Source: an uncultured Erysipelotrichaceae bacterium (GTDB lineage Bacteria; Bacillota_I; Bacilli_A; Erysipelotrichales; Erysipelotrichaceae). From it: DNA of 64,000 bases. The notes under the pieces are model-generated. The model saw only the letters and a program-made list of their open reading frames with translations. It was not told the origin of the DNA and made no database searches. Shown here one piece after another: positions 26,801 to 33,917 of the stretch (position 1 is the first letter of the stretch; the number at the start of each line of letters is the position of its first letter). The translations under genes and the position numbers were made by a program. The stretch lies in assembly GCA_947649125.1 (NCBI GenBank), contig CANSQL010000004.1:36200-100199 (forward strand), written 5' to 3'.

Positions 26801-27051
26801 CATAGGCCAAGTCGTATATCTCCTCCTTGCCCCATCAATAAGATATCACTATTTATCGTCTTTATTGCCTCCATAACCACATCCTTGTTCTCGAAGGAGC
26901 CAAAAACAACTTTACTGCCTGAAGCAGCCGTATTTCTTGTTACAAGCGCCGTAGTTCCCTTGCCGTTTGCGCTCAAATGCTCAGAAATGAAAGCATTTCC
27001 TGTCGCTAATATTATCATCGCAAACATCATAATCGCAATTTTTTTCCACAT
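20878..27051 (-). CDS. Giant cell-wall-anchored surface protein 1 (2057 aa)
   Basis: Residues 1-30 are a signal peptide. Residues ~35-290 are a unique N-terminal domain that ends YVIRPAVKLN, recalling DUF6273-type domains. Residues ~300-1720 are Ig/cadherin-like repeats, including a cadherin-like unit (~960-1085), a BIG2-like unit (~1180-1280) and an MBG-type domain (~1397-1487). Residues ~1723-1957 are repeats of the form DxDGDGxPDxNID, thrombospondin-3-like and calcium-binding. The tail has MGGANTGDN (~2018), a membrane segment and KNKRN, a variant sortase signal (NTGD instead of LPxTG). It is probably an adhesin. It is closely paralogous to the proteins at 57262 and 63501. Confidence 0.85.
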   Translation of the reverse strand: MWKKIAIMMFAMIILATGNAFISEHLSANGKGTTALVTRNTAASGSKVVFGSFENKDVVMEAIKTINSDILLMGQGGDIRLGLCNMAVCDAKTLSYNNTTLYVVENEINMNLSASVRKALNGNVFIPTESDIQDGGTLGLNRDLRKDLSIPFYGPTAGIQPTFYWRGIPMTYTISNRAVLLKKDNYDLTYDGFLEVPVYGAGDGWLVVPHTERGGICLMNTGTTTNGYQEPSTLCACNVNGAIQRAYVIRPAVKLNEDKVAFALDVNTNGNTLTAIDPASSSDLLKLRIYDSAIGTISVTDENKSVAKGDKIKIPYSNADPSKHISALFYNASNQIIYYQNFSGKPAAGTLEIETTNLPLGNYGIKLVNEEFTGDNQPSAVSQFSSAYNVKIVNPHNITYTKTPQSGATAGDYEFSKNVNAGQAVGKVSVNPLGVTPLVYDLIGDGDNSYQNFEIDGLDSNNASSNTPLNVKIKSDAPDLVNGGLKAGTYKFCITAVDDNGYPVDNAGNPTEKVCTSFEVKKTNPTISFDNDDQGTTYVSGSADSTTTHSEHAKHTNKDKDAEDVEIEYSFVSGSSNIISSGLPFTSSNAGDNADIIFAANATGSIVIQAKVPATDNYEAVTTTKTITLQLGLTANYVETKTNIKAGSAEAKPPLSYSQSYRIGYVDTSGGVMPYSYSLPSGKGHNGSFYIDSSGNVYVNQGVGTNGLTPGEYEIEIEVKDSTSPTKMSTTVKKKIVISAAELNGVGWEDPKNIGKTLSSNVYEITYDPSGEPSNGGMFHTKLIETKTGALNNTVIKYTLEPEPNDVLSISGSNTIQATVKKASDDTTKNKVKIKAHITGGIYGSTGVDTELIVNVKKYPQTIEFKDTGLLKLPVGGECVSVPAEITSDHHKKDEEIQYTSSSTSTNPPFTINTEGKVCPTGNKDDAGSATLTGTLNGDDNYETAITQTGRVIQIYVPGNIEVTGSIEDGGAEGVTYTPDTILKKALYTSANPNGGTAKKDTAVAQVSVSSSTFAKSKETGNKNADAKYFTVSSTGYILLNQNITAEDLNNHGTGNKYYIQVDVTDNNKNTRTVDIIIVIENADADFYFIDPITGAKLSLTDTYGTKNVPVYKKTYEPNGTIDVKANIDSTYSEVTIAESPGIDVAEDVIEHNNLNHFDIINASDPDGDYSDGGDAYVKACMAAHDGYAAQCIYAKAVIEKADQSDFAFVNKPKWTIGKTVATIQPTYNGKKTSGDVLLKSSDDTIAEVQPPKEGEDQSFKTTGKAGTLTLTATAPEDRNYKEKEVTTILEVTEKPPTTLQLYAEPMMYGDEDKTAKIISGYKKGIPAYFYVDDTDILEIDSTAINDKERDKIKAVGSGQVTIKVCQTNEPFDPKTDDCNAIGGDYGEVTITVKKKPITLTYEDEEIYVGEPFPQYKFKELSATAFAFNDSIADFPIPKNTSAKKNGISIKDTKTKGSYDITGKYAEKELSGNTEHYDIKIESGTLTIKQDEPSNNWYHLEDPNGDIVSSEIWHNYIVDVVIDEVNASADAGTYDQISNTNTFTNVDKQRFTVTKEDDNKTDIYFRIDPNGTSPHKGAISEKIEDHVKIDMTNPKVVSITGYPVNDDGLSNLLNEITLGHYFKPGVKVEIKTDDPQPQSGKTVKVSGIKEVSYQVYELDGEGLMTSTTPIQEDTAVPGTNKISSFKINNIGNYRVCATTVDNATNESIEKCSDLNIKKIDVDVDGDGKPDFNDPDGDGCPDLNIKWKDPNNPDKWIVINGDRDYDGIPDINIDSDGDGKPDLNVDTDGDGKPDLNLVILKKSDWKPTKCVKADIDNGILEEYCTGTTVEPIINVDTDGDGIPNINIDNKGDFKPHLNIAKDGETPTINLVEIHEWKPKKDYKTGKFTYDSIGKDIKPELNIDTDGDGRPDVNLDLDGDGEADINIDIEGDGIPDIDIDSDGDGIPDVNVDNDGDGKPDENIIEIKEWKPGRDVDGDIPYDTMEDFGNPDDPNTPKDEPDDGPDTSVKGVYNPVTSMGGANTGDNTNIFFIISTMFISLAGMLYMIFRIKNKRNLKDL
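21180..21900 (-). repeat. Tandem Asp-Gly repeat block in giant protein 1
   Basis: Degenerate 36-base units encode 12-residue DTDGDGIPDINI-type repeats, interrupted by three WKP-containing spacers. These units are the most repetitive DNA in the gene and also occur in the two paralogs, making them likely sites of recombination. Confidence 0.8.
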
Positions 27052-27078
27052 AAACTTTTCCCTTCCTTCTTACCGTCT

Positions 27079-27094
27079 GTCTACAAAGGTAGAC
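27079..27094. promoter_or_regulatory. Palindrome GTCTAC-N4-GTAGAC upstream of giant protein 1
   Basis: GTCTACAAAGGTAGAC lies 28 bases upstream of the start codon. A near-identical 16-bp palindrome lies 24 bases upstream of the paralog at 63330. It could be an operator, or an RNA hairpin next to the ribosome site. Confidence 0.5.
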
Positions 27095-27140
27095 TTTAAG
27101 AAATAGGGAAAAAAAGGACAAAAATGTATGCTTTATAAAG

Positions 27141-27174
27141 AAAAAACATACGTTTCGCTATCAGAAACATATGT
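27141..27174 (-). terminator. Terminator-like hairpin in the leader of giant protein 1
   Basis: On the minus strand an 11-bp stem with one G-U pair (27174-27164/27156-27146) is followed by at least five U. It sits about 90 bases upstream of the giant gene's start and well beyond the terminator of the upstream gene. It may be a leader attenuator or a second barrier to read-through. Confidence 0.55.
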
Positions 27175-27348
27175 CTATAATTGTCTGCTTTAAGAAATAA
27201 AAACATTATATTTTGTATGTTTTTATCATTTTTATACAAAACTGCAAAGCTCATATTATAGAGTGTACTTGATCTGCATTTGTTCGCAGTGATTATATTT
27301 TTTTCACATATCATCTAAATACAAGCATATCATAACACCGACAGCCAC

Positions 27349-27371
27349 AAAAAAGGATGTGCATGACATCC
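27349..27371 (-). terminator. Terminator of the M18 peptidase operon
   Basis: GGATGT/ACATCC stem (27355-27360/27366-27371) with six T following on the minus strand; it begins at the stop codon of the membrane protein gene. Confidence 0.75.
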
Positions 27372-28027
27372 TACTTATAAGCTACACGGTTAAATTCCCT
27401 TTTCATCAACAAACTGCTTGAAATAAAGCCGCCCAATAATAAAACTGCTGAAATATCATAGCTTTGATTACGCATCATGTAAACAATCAAAACACTGATC
27501 ACAAGCATAAAGGAATCGATGATAAACGTATTGGTTGTAAAATTCCAACGCTTAATGATTTTTCTGCGCTGATAAATACCTACAGCCACAAAGAATGCAG
27601 AAAACAAGGCGATGGATAAATCTACAAGAAAACCCAGTAAATAGCTTTCCGTAAATACCTCACGCAAGAAATAACAAACCACGGCGGCAAAAAGATACAT
27701 GATGAAACCGCTGAATTGAAATCCTTCACTTTCCTTCATCTTACGAAGTTCCAGCTGACCTGCATAATCAACCTTTTGCTTAAGACTATTCAGATAAGCC
27801 TTTCGATCCTTGCCGATCAGATTCTTTACCTTTTGACCCTTCGCTGCCGCAGCCTCAAACTCATTTAATGCCTCAGCCATATAAATATCGATACTGATAA
27901 TGCTTTCCCCTTGTTCCCGCATAAAGTCAATCATTTCCAAGTAAGCATTATAATTCTCCTGTGAAAGCTTGCCTGCCCGCTCATTATTCTCATAAAATAA
28001 ACGATACTCAAATTCGTACTTCGGCAT
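27371..28027 (-). CDS. Membrane protein with cytoplasmic N-terminal domain, 218 aa
   Basis: The N-terminal ~105 residues are soluble and charged (MPKYEFEYRLFYENNERAGK; a KKxKNLIGKDRKAYL segment). Four membrane segments follow (~107-122, 129-148, 166-182 and 190-205). It resembles DUF1048/DUF1129-type proteins only in layout; no family is recognised. Its ATG overlaps the stop codon of the M18 aminopeptidase gene (TAATG), so the two are translationally coupled. Confidence 0.65.
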   Translation of the reverse strand: MPKYEFEYRLFYENNERAGKLSQENYNAYLEMIDFMREQGESIISIDIYMAEALNEFEAAAAKGQKVKNLIGKDRKAYLNSLKQKVDYAGQLELRKMKESEGFQFSGFIMYLFAAVVCYFLREVFTESYLLGFLVDLSIALFSAFFVAVGIYQRRKIIKRWNFTTNTFIIDSFMLVISVLIVYMMRNQSYDISAVLLLGGFISSSLLMKREFNRVAYK

Positions 28028-29346
28028 TATTTCATCACCTCATATTCCGTTGAATTGATTTGTCTGATACATGAGCTGTAAAATTCCTTCATTGCATGTA
28101 TCATATCCGCGACATCATGAACACCGGCTGTTTCATAGGCAGAGTGCATTGCCAGCTGAGCCAAGCCGATATCGATCGTATTAAGCGATACATGCGCCTG
28201 TGAAAGATTGCCCAAGGTTCCTCCGCCCGCTTCATCACTGCGGTTTAAAAAGGCCTGTGTCTTTACCCCGGCACGTGCACAAATTTCCTTAAACAAGGCA
28301 ATACTTACCGCATCGCTTGTATAATGCTGAGCAGCATTGGATTTGATCACGATTCCTTCATTCATTAATACAAAATTGCGTGCATCGCATTTCTCGGGAT
28401 GATTCGGAGAAAGCGCATGGGCATTATCGGCACTGACCATAAAGCTGTTCGCAAGCGCACGATAATACTGCTCATTGTTTTTTCCCAAGCTGTTATTGAT
28501 ACGCTGTAAAACACTTGATAAAAAGGTCGAATTCGCTCCCTGCTTCGTCAATGAGCCGACTTCCTCATTATCGAAGCACGCATAAACCTGAACGGTGCTT
28601 GGATGATATCCGTTGATAAAGCCCTGCAGGCTCGTATAAGCACATTCTAAATCATCTAAGCGCGGTGCAGCTAAAAATTCCTCATTCGCGCCCCAAATAC
28701 ATGGCTGAGTACGATTATATAAGAATACATCCGTTGCGCAGATATTCTCTTTCGGAATCTGCAACTCATCGGCAAGCAGCTGCAGATAATCCGCTTCACT
28801 CATCACACCGCCGCACAGCAACGGCAACATATCGATTTGTTTATTATAAGCCAAGCCGTCATTGGCCTTACGATTCATATGTATTGCCAAATTGGGAATC
28901 ATCAATAAATCACGGTCGAAATGAATCAGCTTGCTCACAATGCGCTGACCCTCTTTTACCAAAGCACGACCCGCCAAAGAAAGCGGACGATCAAACCAGG
29001 TAGCACACAGCATTCCGCCGTATCCCTCCGTATTTAACTGTGTATACGCATTTTTGACCTCTAAAAGCGCATTCTCCTTTACCTTAAAACAAGGAGAATC
29101 ACTATGAGAAGCAACGATTTGAAAGCTGTAATCGGAAAGCTCTTGTCCGATATGAAATGCGATCACACTGGATTGATTGCGAATCACAAAATATTTTCCG
29201 TTAGGTTCTATCGGCCAATTCTCCTCCTCATGAAGCTGAATAAAGCCGTTTTCCGATAATATGCTTTTCATATTATCGACTGCATGAAAGCAGGTCGGAC
29301 TTTTATGGATAAAAGACAACATGTCCTTTACTGACTGATGGTTCAT
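28027..29346 (-). CDS. M18 family aminopeptidase
   Basis: 439 residues, the usual length for M18. VASHSDSPCFKVK (79-90) carries the first zinc His-x-Asp, CFDNEEVGSLTKQGA the catalytic Glu pair, MVSADNAHALSPNHPEK a zinc Asp region, and GVHDVADM lies near the C-terminus. It removes N-terminal amino acids from peptides in the cytoplasm, probably preferring acidic residues as do other M18 enzymes. The ATG at 29346 has GAGGTG 6-8 bases upstream. It forms an operon with the membrane protein downstream. Confidence 0.95.
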   Translation of the reverse strand: MNHQSVKDMLSFIHKSPTCFHAVDNMKSILSENGFIQLHEEENWPIEPNGKYFVIRNQSSVIAFHIGQELSDYSFQIVASHSDSPCFKVKENALLEVKNAYTQLNTEGYGGMLCATWFDRPLSLAGRALVKEGQRIVSKLIHFDRDLLMIPNLAIHMNRKANDGLAYNKQIDMLPLLCGGVMSEADYLQLLADELQIPKENICATDVFLYNRTQPCIWGANEEFLAAPRLDDLECAYTSLQGFINGYHPSTVQVYACFDNEEVGSLTKQGANSTFLSSVLQRINNSLGKNNEQYYRALANSFMVSADNAHALSPNHPEKCDARNFVLMNEGIVIKSNAAQHYTSDAVSIALFKEICARAGVKTQAFLNRSDEAGGGTLGNLSQAHVSLNTIDIGLAQLAMHSAYETAGVHDVADMIHAMKEFYSSCIRQINSTEYEVMK

Positions 29347-29521
29347 TCTTATCACCTCTGTTTGATTATTATATCACAATTCAACCTGTTTTTACGCAAA
29401 ACCGACGATTATCCTTCACTTCATCAATGATTCTGTTTTAGACACCGTTCCCTTGTCCATACTGATATTGAAAAGAAAGGAAAAGGTACAACGGTCCTAA
29501 ATTTATGTACCGGGTATTATA

Positions 29522-30730
29522 ATGAACCATTTACAGGAATATCACGAGCAGAAAAAAGCACAAAACGATTCAAACACAAAGCGCCGTGTCGTTATTATCG
29601 GTAGCGGGATAGCCGCAGTTTCAGCTGCCGAAACACTGCGCAGACTGAACTTTGACGGAGCGATTTCGATTTACAGCGAATCTGCACAGCTTCCCTATGA
29701 ACGCCGATTATTAAGCAAGCAGCTGTATCACAAGGAAACTCAGCTTTCTCTGCATGATGCGAAATGGTATGAGGAAAAGGATATTACCCTTCATTTAAAG
29801 CAGCGTGTGATTCATATCGACACAAAACGAAAAGAGCTTCATTTGGCGAATCATCAGCTTGTGCCGTATGATGAATGTATCATTGCGACAGGCGCAAAAG
29901 CGAAGCAGCCGCATGATTTCTATGACTATGAGAATCTTTTGACCTATCGAAGCTTTGAGGACGCTGTAAAGCTGAGTGAATATGCGAAACGCAATCGCCG
30001 CTGTATTGTCGTCGGCGGAGGAATTCTCGGTTTAGAGCTTGCCTGCTTATTGGCTGATGCCCATTTAGAAGTAACATTGATCGAACAGCTTCCTTCCCTG
30101 TTGGCAAAGCATATGGATCCCGCAGCCGCTCATTTGTTGCATCAATATTTAAAAAAAGAGAAAATTCATGTCATGCTGAATACGCAGATCAGTAATCTAT
30201 ACGGAATCTCTCGAGCCGAAGGCGCGGAATTAACGAATAAAAAGTACATCAATACTGATTTTATCGTATATGCGATCGGAATACAGGCTGATTTAGATTT
30301 TCTAAAAAATACCGATATCAAGCACGATCAGCTGATTCATGTCGATCGAAACATGCGAACGAGCACTGCACATATCTATGCCTGCGGTGATGCCGTCGAA
30401 TGTGAAGGAGTACATGCTTCCTTATGGAAAAACGCCGAACAACAGGGCGCAATCGCAGCGATGACCATCTGTAATAAACAACAGGAATATGAAAATGCCA
30501 TACAGCCGCTGTTATTTCAGCACGATCAATTCAGCTGTTTTATGGCCGGCAATATACGTCAAAGCGATCAATATATCGAATGCTTGGATGAAGAAAACAG
30601 TAAATTTGAAAAATACACCTATCAAAACGGTATGTGCAGCGGTGCATTATTGATCAATCGTAAGGAACAGATTCCTTATGCGTGGAATACGTATCAATCA
30701 AAGGCTGCATATCCTTTCGCAGGGAAATAA
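29522..30730 (+). CDS. NAD(P)/FAD-dependent oxidoreductase
   Basis: 402 residues. RRVVIIGSGIAAVSAAETLRR (21-41) is the FAD-binding GxGxxA motif, IVVGGGILGLELA (~162-174) the NAD(P)H site, and HIYACGDAVE (~291-300) the second FAD motif. It belongs to the rubredoxin-reductase/nitrite-reductase-like pyridine nucleotide-disulfide oxidoreductase group and lacks the CxxxxC redox pair. The electron acceptor is not encoded next to it. The ATG has no ribosome site; a five-codon frame (29505-29522) ends TAATG on the start and could give coupling. It diverges from the M18 gene. Confidence 0.85.
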   Translation: MNHLQEYHEQKKAQNDSNTKRRVVIIGSGIAAVSAAETLRRLNFDGAISIYSESAQLPYERRLLSKQLYHKETQLSLHDAKWYEEKDITLHLKQRVIHIDTKRKELHLANHQLVPYDECIIATGAKAKQPHDFYDYENLLTYRSFEDAVKLSEYAKRNRRCIVVGGGILGLELACLLADAHLEVTLIEQLPSLLAKHMDPAAAHLLHQYLKKEKIHVMLNTQISNLYGISRAEGAELTNKKYINTDFIVYAIGIQADLDFLKNTDIKHDQLIHVDRNMRTSTAHIYACGDAVECEGVHASLWKNAEQQGAIAAMTICNKQQEYENAIQPLLFQHDQFSCFMAGNIRQSDQYIECLDEENSKFEKYTYQNGMCSGALLINRKEQIPYAWNTYQSKAAYPFAGK

Positions 30731-30760
30731 AAACGATAGGGCTAATCACCGTATCGCTTT
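30728..30760 (-). terminator. Terminator shared at convergent gene ends
   Basis: CGATA/TATCG with an inner GG/CC pairing, followed on the minus strand by TTTTTATTT; it serves the gene at 30742. Confidence 0.6.
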
Positions 30761-31239
30761 CTTAATTCAGCTTCAAATTCTTTATATGGATAAATATTAT
30801 ACTTAAAACAAGGGATTTGTCCGTATTTAATGACAGCCGCTAATTCCTTGCGATAATATTGTGTACCGTAAGCTGCTTCATATTGATACACTCTGCTCAG
30901 TGAATTCATCTGTGAAACAATGCTTAAATTAAAAACCCTTACATAATGCATTTGTGAATGCGTCATATATTGTTCAACGACAGCTTCGGAAAAGCCCATA
31001 TGCCGAATTACGTCTTTGATCAAATCCAGCAAGCGCTCTTGTACAGATGCCTTACCGAAGGATTGGGCAGGAATAAACAGCGGTAAACGTGTCTTTTCGT
31101 TCATAAATAAAAACATTTTTCCTTCTTCAATCAAAAAGACCTTCGCATGCCAACAGAAGAAGGGATCCGGCTCCCCGCTGTAGTTTGATACCTTGCGATT
31201 TAATGTGCGTGCAGCAGTTTTAGTACAGGCAATAAGCAT
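30742..31239 (-). CDS. DUF6933-like hypothetical protein, 165 aa
   Basis: Starts MLIACTKTAARTL and continues with PFFCWHAKVFLIEEGKMFLFMNEKTRLPLFIP. This order (short N-terminal strand, 'cw.a.v' strand, 'n..t' turn) is seen in DUF6933 proteins of Bacillota. The remainder is helical (LLDLIKDVIRHMGFSE; a VVEQYMTHSQMHYV segment) and ends in a basic YKEFEAELRKRYGD helix. No catalytic motif is visible. The function is unknown. It is a single-gene transcript. Confidence 0.6.
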   Translation of the reverse strand: MLIACTKTAARTLNRKVSNYSGEPDPFFCWHAKVFLIEEGKMFLFMNEKTRLPLFIPAQSFGKASVQERLLDLIKDVIRHMGFSEAVVEQYMTHSQMHYVRVFNLSIVSQMNSLSRVYQYEAAYGTQYYRKELAAVIKYGQIPCFKYNIYPYKEFEAELRKRYGD

Positions 31240-31359
31240 ACAATCATCTCCCTTAATATAACCTTTTTCTTTTAAAAATCTATTATATTATAACATAAGG
31301 AAAATGAATAAGATATTAAATTGTTGAAATTATGAAAAAAGTCGATTGAAAAATACTTA

Positions 31360-32304
31360 TTATTGTTTACTGCCTTCACAAATACGCCAAATACGCTCGA
31401 TTGCGCCGCTGTTTCCGTAGGTCAATAAGCAATCCTGTTTCCATACTTCATCACCAAGCTCAATCATAAGCTTTACCAACGGCTGCGGATGCATCAGCCA
31501 TTCCATGGTAAGCTTGCCTTGTTCACAGCTTTCCGAAAGAAGCATTGACGATAAATGAAACGGTAAATGAATCAAACCGCGCTCCTGCAGACTGTTAAGC
31601 TGTGCTGAGACGGCGGGATAAAGTGCACAGCTGCTTTTTTGATGCTCATAAAAATGATAACGCTCAAATAAAATATTCTGCATATGCATCTGTGTACGCT
31701 TTCTTGCGTCCTCGACTTTTTGTCGTCTGCGCTCTGCGATGATTTCCAATCGCTCCGCTTGAATCGCTCCGCTCATATTTGCTTCATGAATCAAATATAA
31801 ATCAACAGCATCATTTAAGGCATTGTGTTCTACCTTATTGCCGATTCCGTATATATATTTTAAATCATCCAAAGAAAGCATATCGGAAGCTACTTTTCCT
31901 TCATATATGATATCATTGCTGATTTTTCTTTGCAGATCGGTGAATTTTGTCAAGGCTGATATATTGCCGTATCCCTCATATACCGCTTGATGCTTTAAGG
32001 TTCTTACATCATCTGGACCGAAAGTATACAGCTCATAAGGACTGTTTAAAGCGTTGATAAAAGCATTGATTTCATCCATGACCTCACGAAAATCAGGGGC
32101 TTTTTTTATCTCTTCATCGCTAAGCTTCGTCATGCGGCGAACGGTCTTAGAAAGCGTATGAAAGCGGCGCGGTCGAATCAGGGAGTAATAGGAATCAATT
32201 ACACACTCATTATCGATCGCAATCAAACCGATGGATATCAAACACTGAATAAAACGGCTGCCCTTACGCACACCGTCAAATTCCGCATCCATATAAATAT
32301 TCAT
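31360..32304 (-). CDS. DnaQ-like 3'-5' exonuclease family protein
   Basis: 314 residues. MDAEFD (5-10) is motif ExoI with D6/E8, FGPDDVRTL (95-103) provides the ExoII Asp, and EHNALNDAVDLY (159-170) is ExoIII of the H...D type. The N-terminal ~175 residues resemble KapD/oligoribonuclease-like exonucleases. The C-terminal ~140 residues are a helical extension with no recognised domain. It could act on RNA or DNA ends; the substrate is unknown. It is followed upstream by a YitT protein gene 27 bases away, on the same strand. Confidence 0.82.
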   Translation of the reverse strand: MNIYMDAEFDGVRKGSRFIQCLISIGLIAIDNECVIDSYYSLIRPRRFHTLSKTVRRMTKLSDEEIKKAPDFREVMDEINAFINALNSPYELYTFGPDDVRTLKHQAVYEGYGNISALTKFTDLQRKISNDIIYEGKVASDMLSLDDLKYIYGIGNKVEHNALNDAVDLYLIHEANMSGAIQAERLEIIAERRRQKVEDARKRTQMHMQNILFERYHFYEHQKSSCALYPAVSAQLNSLQERGLIHLPFHLSSMLLSESCEQGKLTMEWLMHPQPLVKLMIELGDEVWKQDCLLTYGNSGAIERIWRICEGSKQ

Positions 32305-32331
32305 ACGCGCACTTCCCTTCAGTAAACTGCC

Positions 32332-33198
32332 TTATTTGATCGGGTCCAAATAAAAGCGGCCTTCGACCAATTCCGTTTTCGTTACATTGACAAAGGCAGA
32401 GGGATCCACTTCCTTGATCAAATGAATAATATTTTTAACATCAGTCGTATTTACGACCGTATACAGCAATGTTCTCGGCTTGTCCGTATAAGTTCCGATG
32501 CCCTCAAGTCTTGTGACACCGTGATGCGTCGATTGATGCACGATTTCAATTACGACATCGGCATTTGAGGTAACGATAAACATCGTCATTCGCTGATATC
32601 TTGTATGCAGCATATTGATCACCTGTGTGGAACAAAACTGAAAGATGATCGAATATAAGGCACTTTCCCAACCGAATAATGCACCGGCAATCACAAGCAT
32701 GACGGCATTGACACCCATCATGTAATTCCATGCCGATTTTTTTGTTCGCTTTGAGATCCACATCGATATAAAATCAGTTCCGCCGCTGGAAGCATTACCT
32801 TTTAACGCAATGCTTAAGGCAATCCCGTTGATAATACCGCCGAAGATAGAAATCAATAAAATATCCTCAGTGATATTCGTTGCCGGAATCATATCGACAA
32901 AGATACCTGTCAATAAAATCATTAAGATAGAATATAAAGTGAATTTTTTTCCGATCATTTTAAAGCCGATATAGGCAGGAATCGCATTTAAGCTGTAGTT
33001 TACGATTGAAAACGGTATATCGATTGCTAAAAAACGCGAACAGGTACGCTGTATCAAAACCGTCAGACCGTTAAAGCCGCCGGGAAACAGTCCTCCTGCA
33101 TTTACAAAGGTCTTCAAATTAACAGCGCTTATGAAAGCAGCTGTAATTACACAGATTATTGTGATCAAATCCTTATATTTTTTATGCTTGACAGCCAT
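32332..33198 (-). CDS. YitT family membrane protein (DUF161/DUF2179)
   Basis: 288 residues with about five or six membrane segments in the first 200 residues. GGLFPGGFNGLTVLIQR and KGNASSGGTDFISMWISKR are typical of the YitT family. The C-terminal DUF2179 domain begins around residue 220 (RYQRMTMFIVTSN; HHGVTRLEGIGTYTDKPRTLL). Its biochemical function is not established. It is probably cotranscribed with the exonuclease gene downstream. Confidence 0.92.
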   Translation of the reverse strand: MAVKHKKYKDLITIICVITAAFISAVNLKTFVNAGGLFPGGFNGLTVLIQRTCSRFLAIDIPFSIVNYSLNAIPAYIGFKMIGKKFTLYSILMILLTGIFVDMIPATNITEDILLISIFGGIINGIALSIALKGNASSGGTDFISMWISKRTKKSAWNYMMGVNAVMLVIAGALFGWESALYSIIFQFCSTQVINMLHTRYQRMTMFIVTSNADVVIEIVHQSTHHGVTRLEGIGTYTDKPRTLLYTVVNTTDVKNIIHLIKEVDPSAFVNVTKTELVEGRFYLDPIK

Positions 33199-33288
33199 TA
33201 TCGTATCCTCACTTTATTTCAGTCACCATGTAATTATACTATGATTTCACTTTATTTCAAGGCAATCCCGGGATTTTCCTTCAGCCTC

Positions 33289-33312
33289 ATAAAAAAACAG
33301 GCGCACCTGTTT
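33289..33312 (-). terminator. Terminator of lspA
   Basis: AACAGG-CGCA-CCTGTT stem with seven T following on the minus strand; it begins at the lspA stop codon. Confidence 0.85.
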
Positions 33313-33772
33313 ATTTACTCTTATTTTGCCACTGCTTAATAATGGTATACGCTACAATAATCAAGCCGACCCATAATAAAATATCGGCGATGTTTAAAAT
33401 CAAATGAGCATCAAATACAGATATACCGATAATATCACGCACATAGCCGAGAAACAATCGATCCAACAGGTTGCCGCCCAGTCCTCCCAGCATCAACAAG
33501 ATACCGTGAATGCAGCGAGTATCATTTTCCTCTGTATGATGATAAAAGCTGATCAACAAAACCAGTGACAACAGCGTTGTTATGATCACCGAAAGCATAT
33601 GTCCTTCTACGATATGAAAGGCAGTGCCGTAGTTTTGTTTATCGGTCAAATAAAGAAAATCAGAAATCAGCGGATATTCATGACCGATTTCAATCGTCAG
33701 ATTAATAATAAATTTCGTTATTTGATCAAAACATATATAGAATAAGATCCATTTGATATGCTGCTTCTTCAT
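33311..33772 (-). CDS. lspA: Lipoprotein signal peptidase (signal peptidase II)
   Basis: 153 residues with four membrane segments. GGLGGNLLDRLFLGYVRDI and LNIADILLWVG match the two catalytic-Asp boxes of LspA (GNxxDR and FNxAD). It cleaves the signal peptide of diacylglyceryl-modified prolipoproteins at the membrane. The second box has Leu for the usual Phe. There is no rluD gene beside it, unlike many Bacillota. No strong ribosome site precedes the chosen ATG at 33772, but the N-terminus (KKQHIKWILFYICFDQITKF) aligns with other LspA starts. Confidence 0.93.
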   Translation of the reverse strand: MKKQHIKWILFYICFDQITKFIINLTIEIGHEYPLISDFLYLTDKQNYGTAFHIVEGHMLSVIITTLLSLVLLISFYHHTEENDTRCIHGILLMLGGLGGNLLDRLFLGYVRDIIGISVFDAHLILNIADILLWVGLIIVAYTIIKQWQNKSK

Positions 33773-33883
33773 TGCTTCACCTGCTTGCTTAAACTATTAT
33801 AACAATTTTTTCCATGTTTGACAAAGAAAATCGCAAATGAAACAATATTGTAAGATTCGTTTTGTAAAATATATAGTGAATAA

Positions 33884-33914
33884 ACAAATGCACACCGAAC
33901 GCAGGTGTGCATTT
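33884..33914 (-). terminator. Terminator of the asnB-like gene
   Basis: AAATGCACACC/GGTGTGCATTT 11-bp stem (33886-33896/33904-33914); on the minus strand the tract after it is GTTTATT. Confidence 0.65.
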
Positions 33915-33917
33915 CAT

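Noticed and set aside
27096..27314. 72-codon open frame on the minus strand upstream of giant gene 1
   Set aside because: It crosses the terminator-like hairpin at 27146-27174, has no ribosome site and no family resemblance; the region reads better as a leader.
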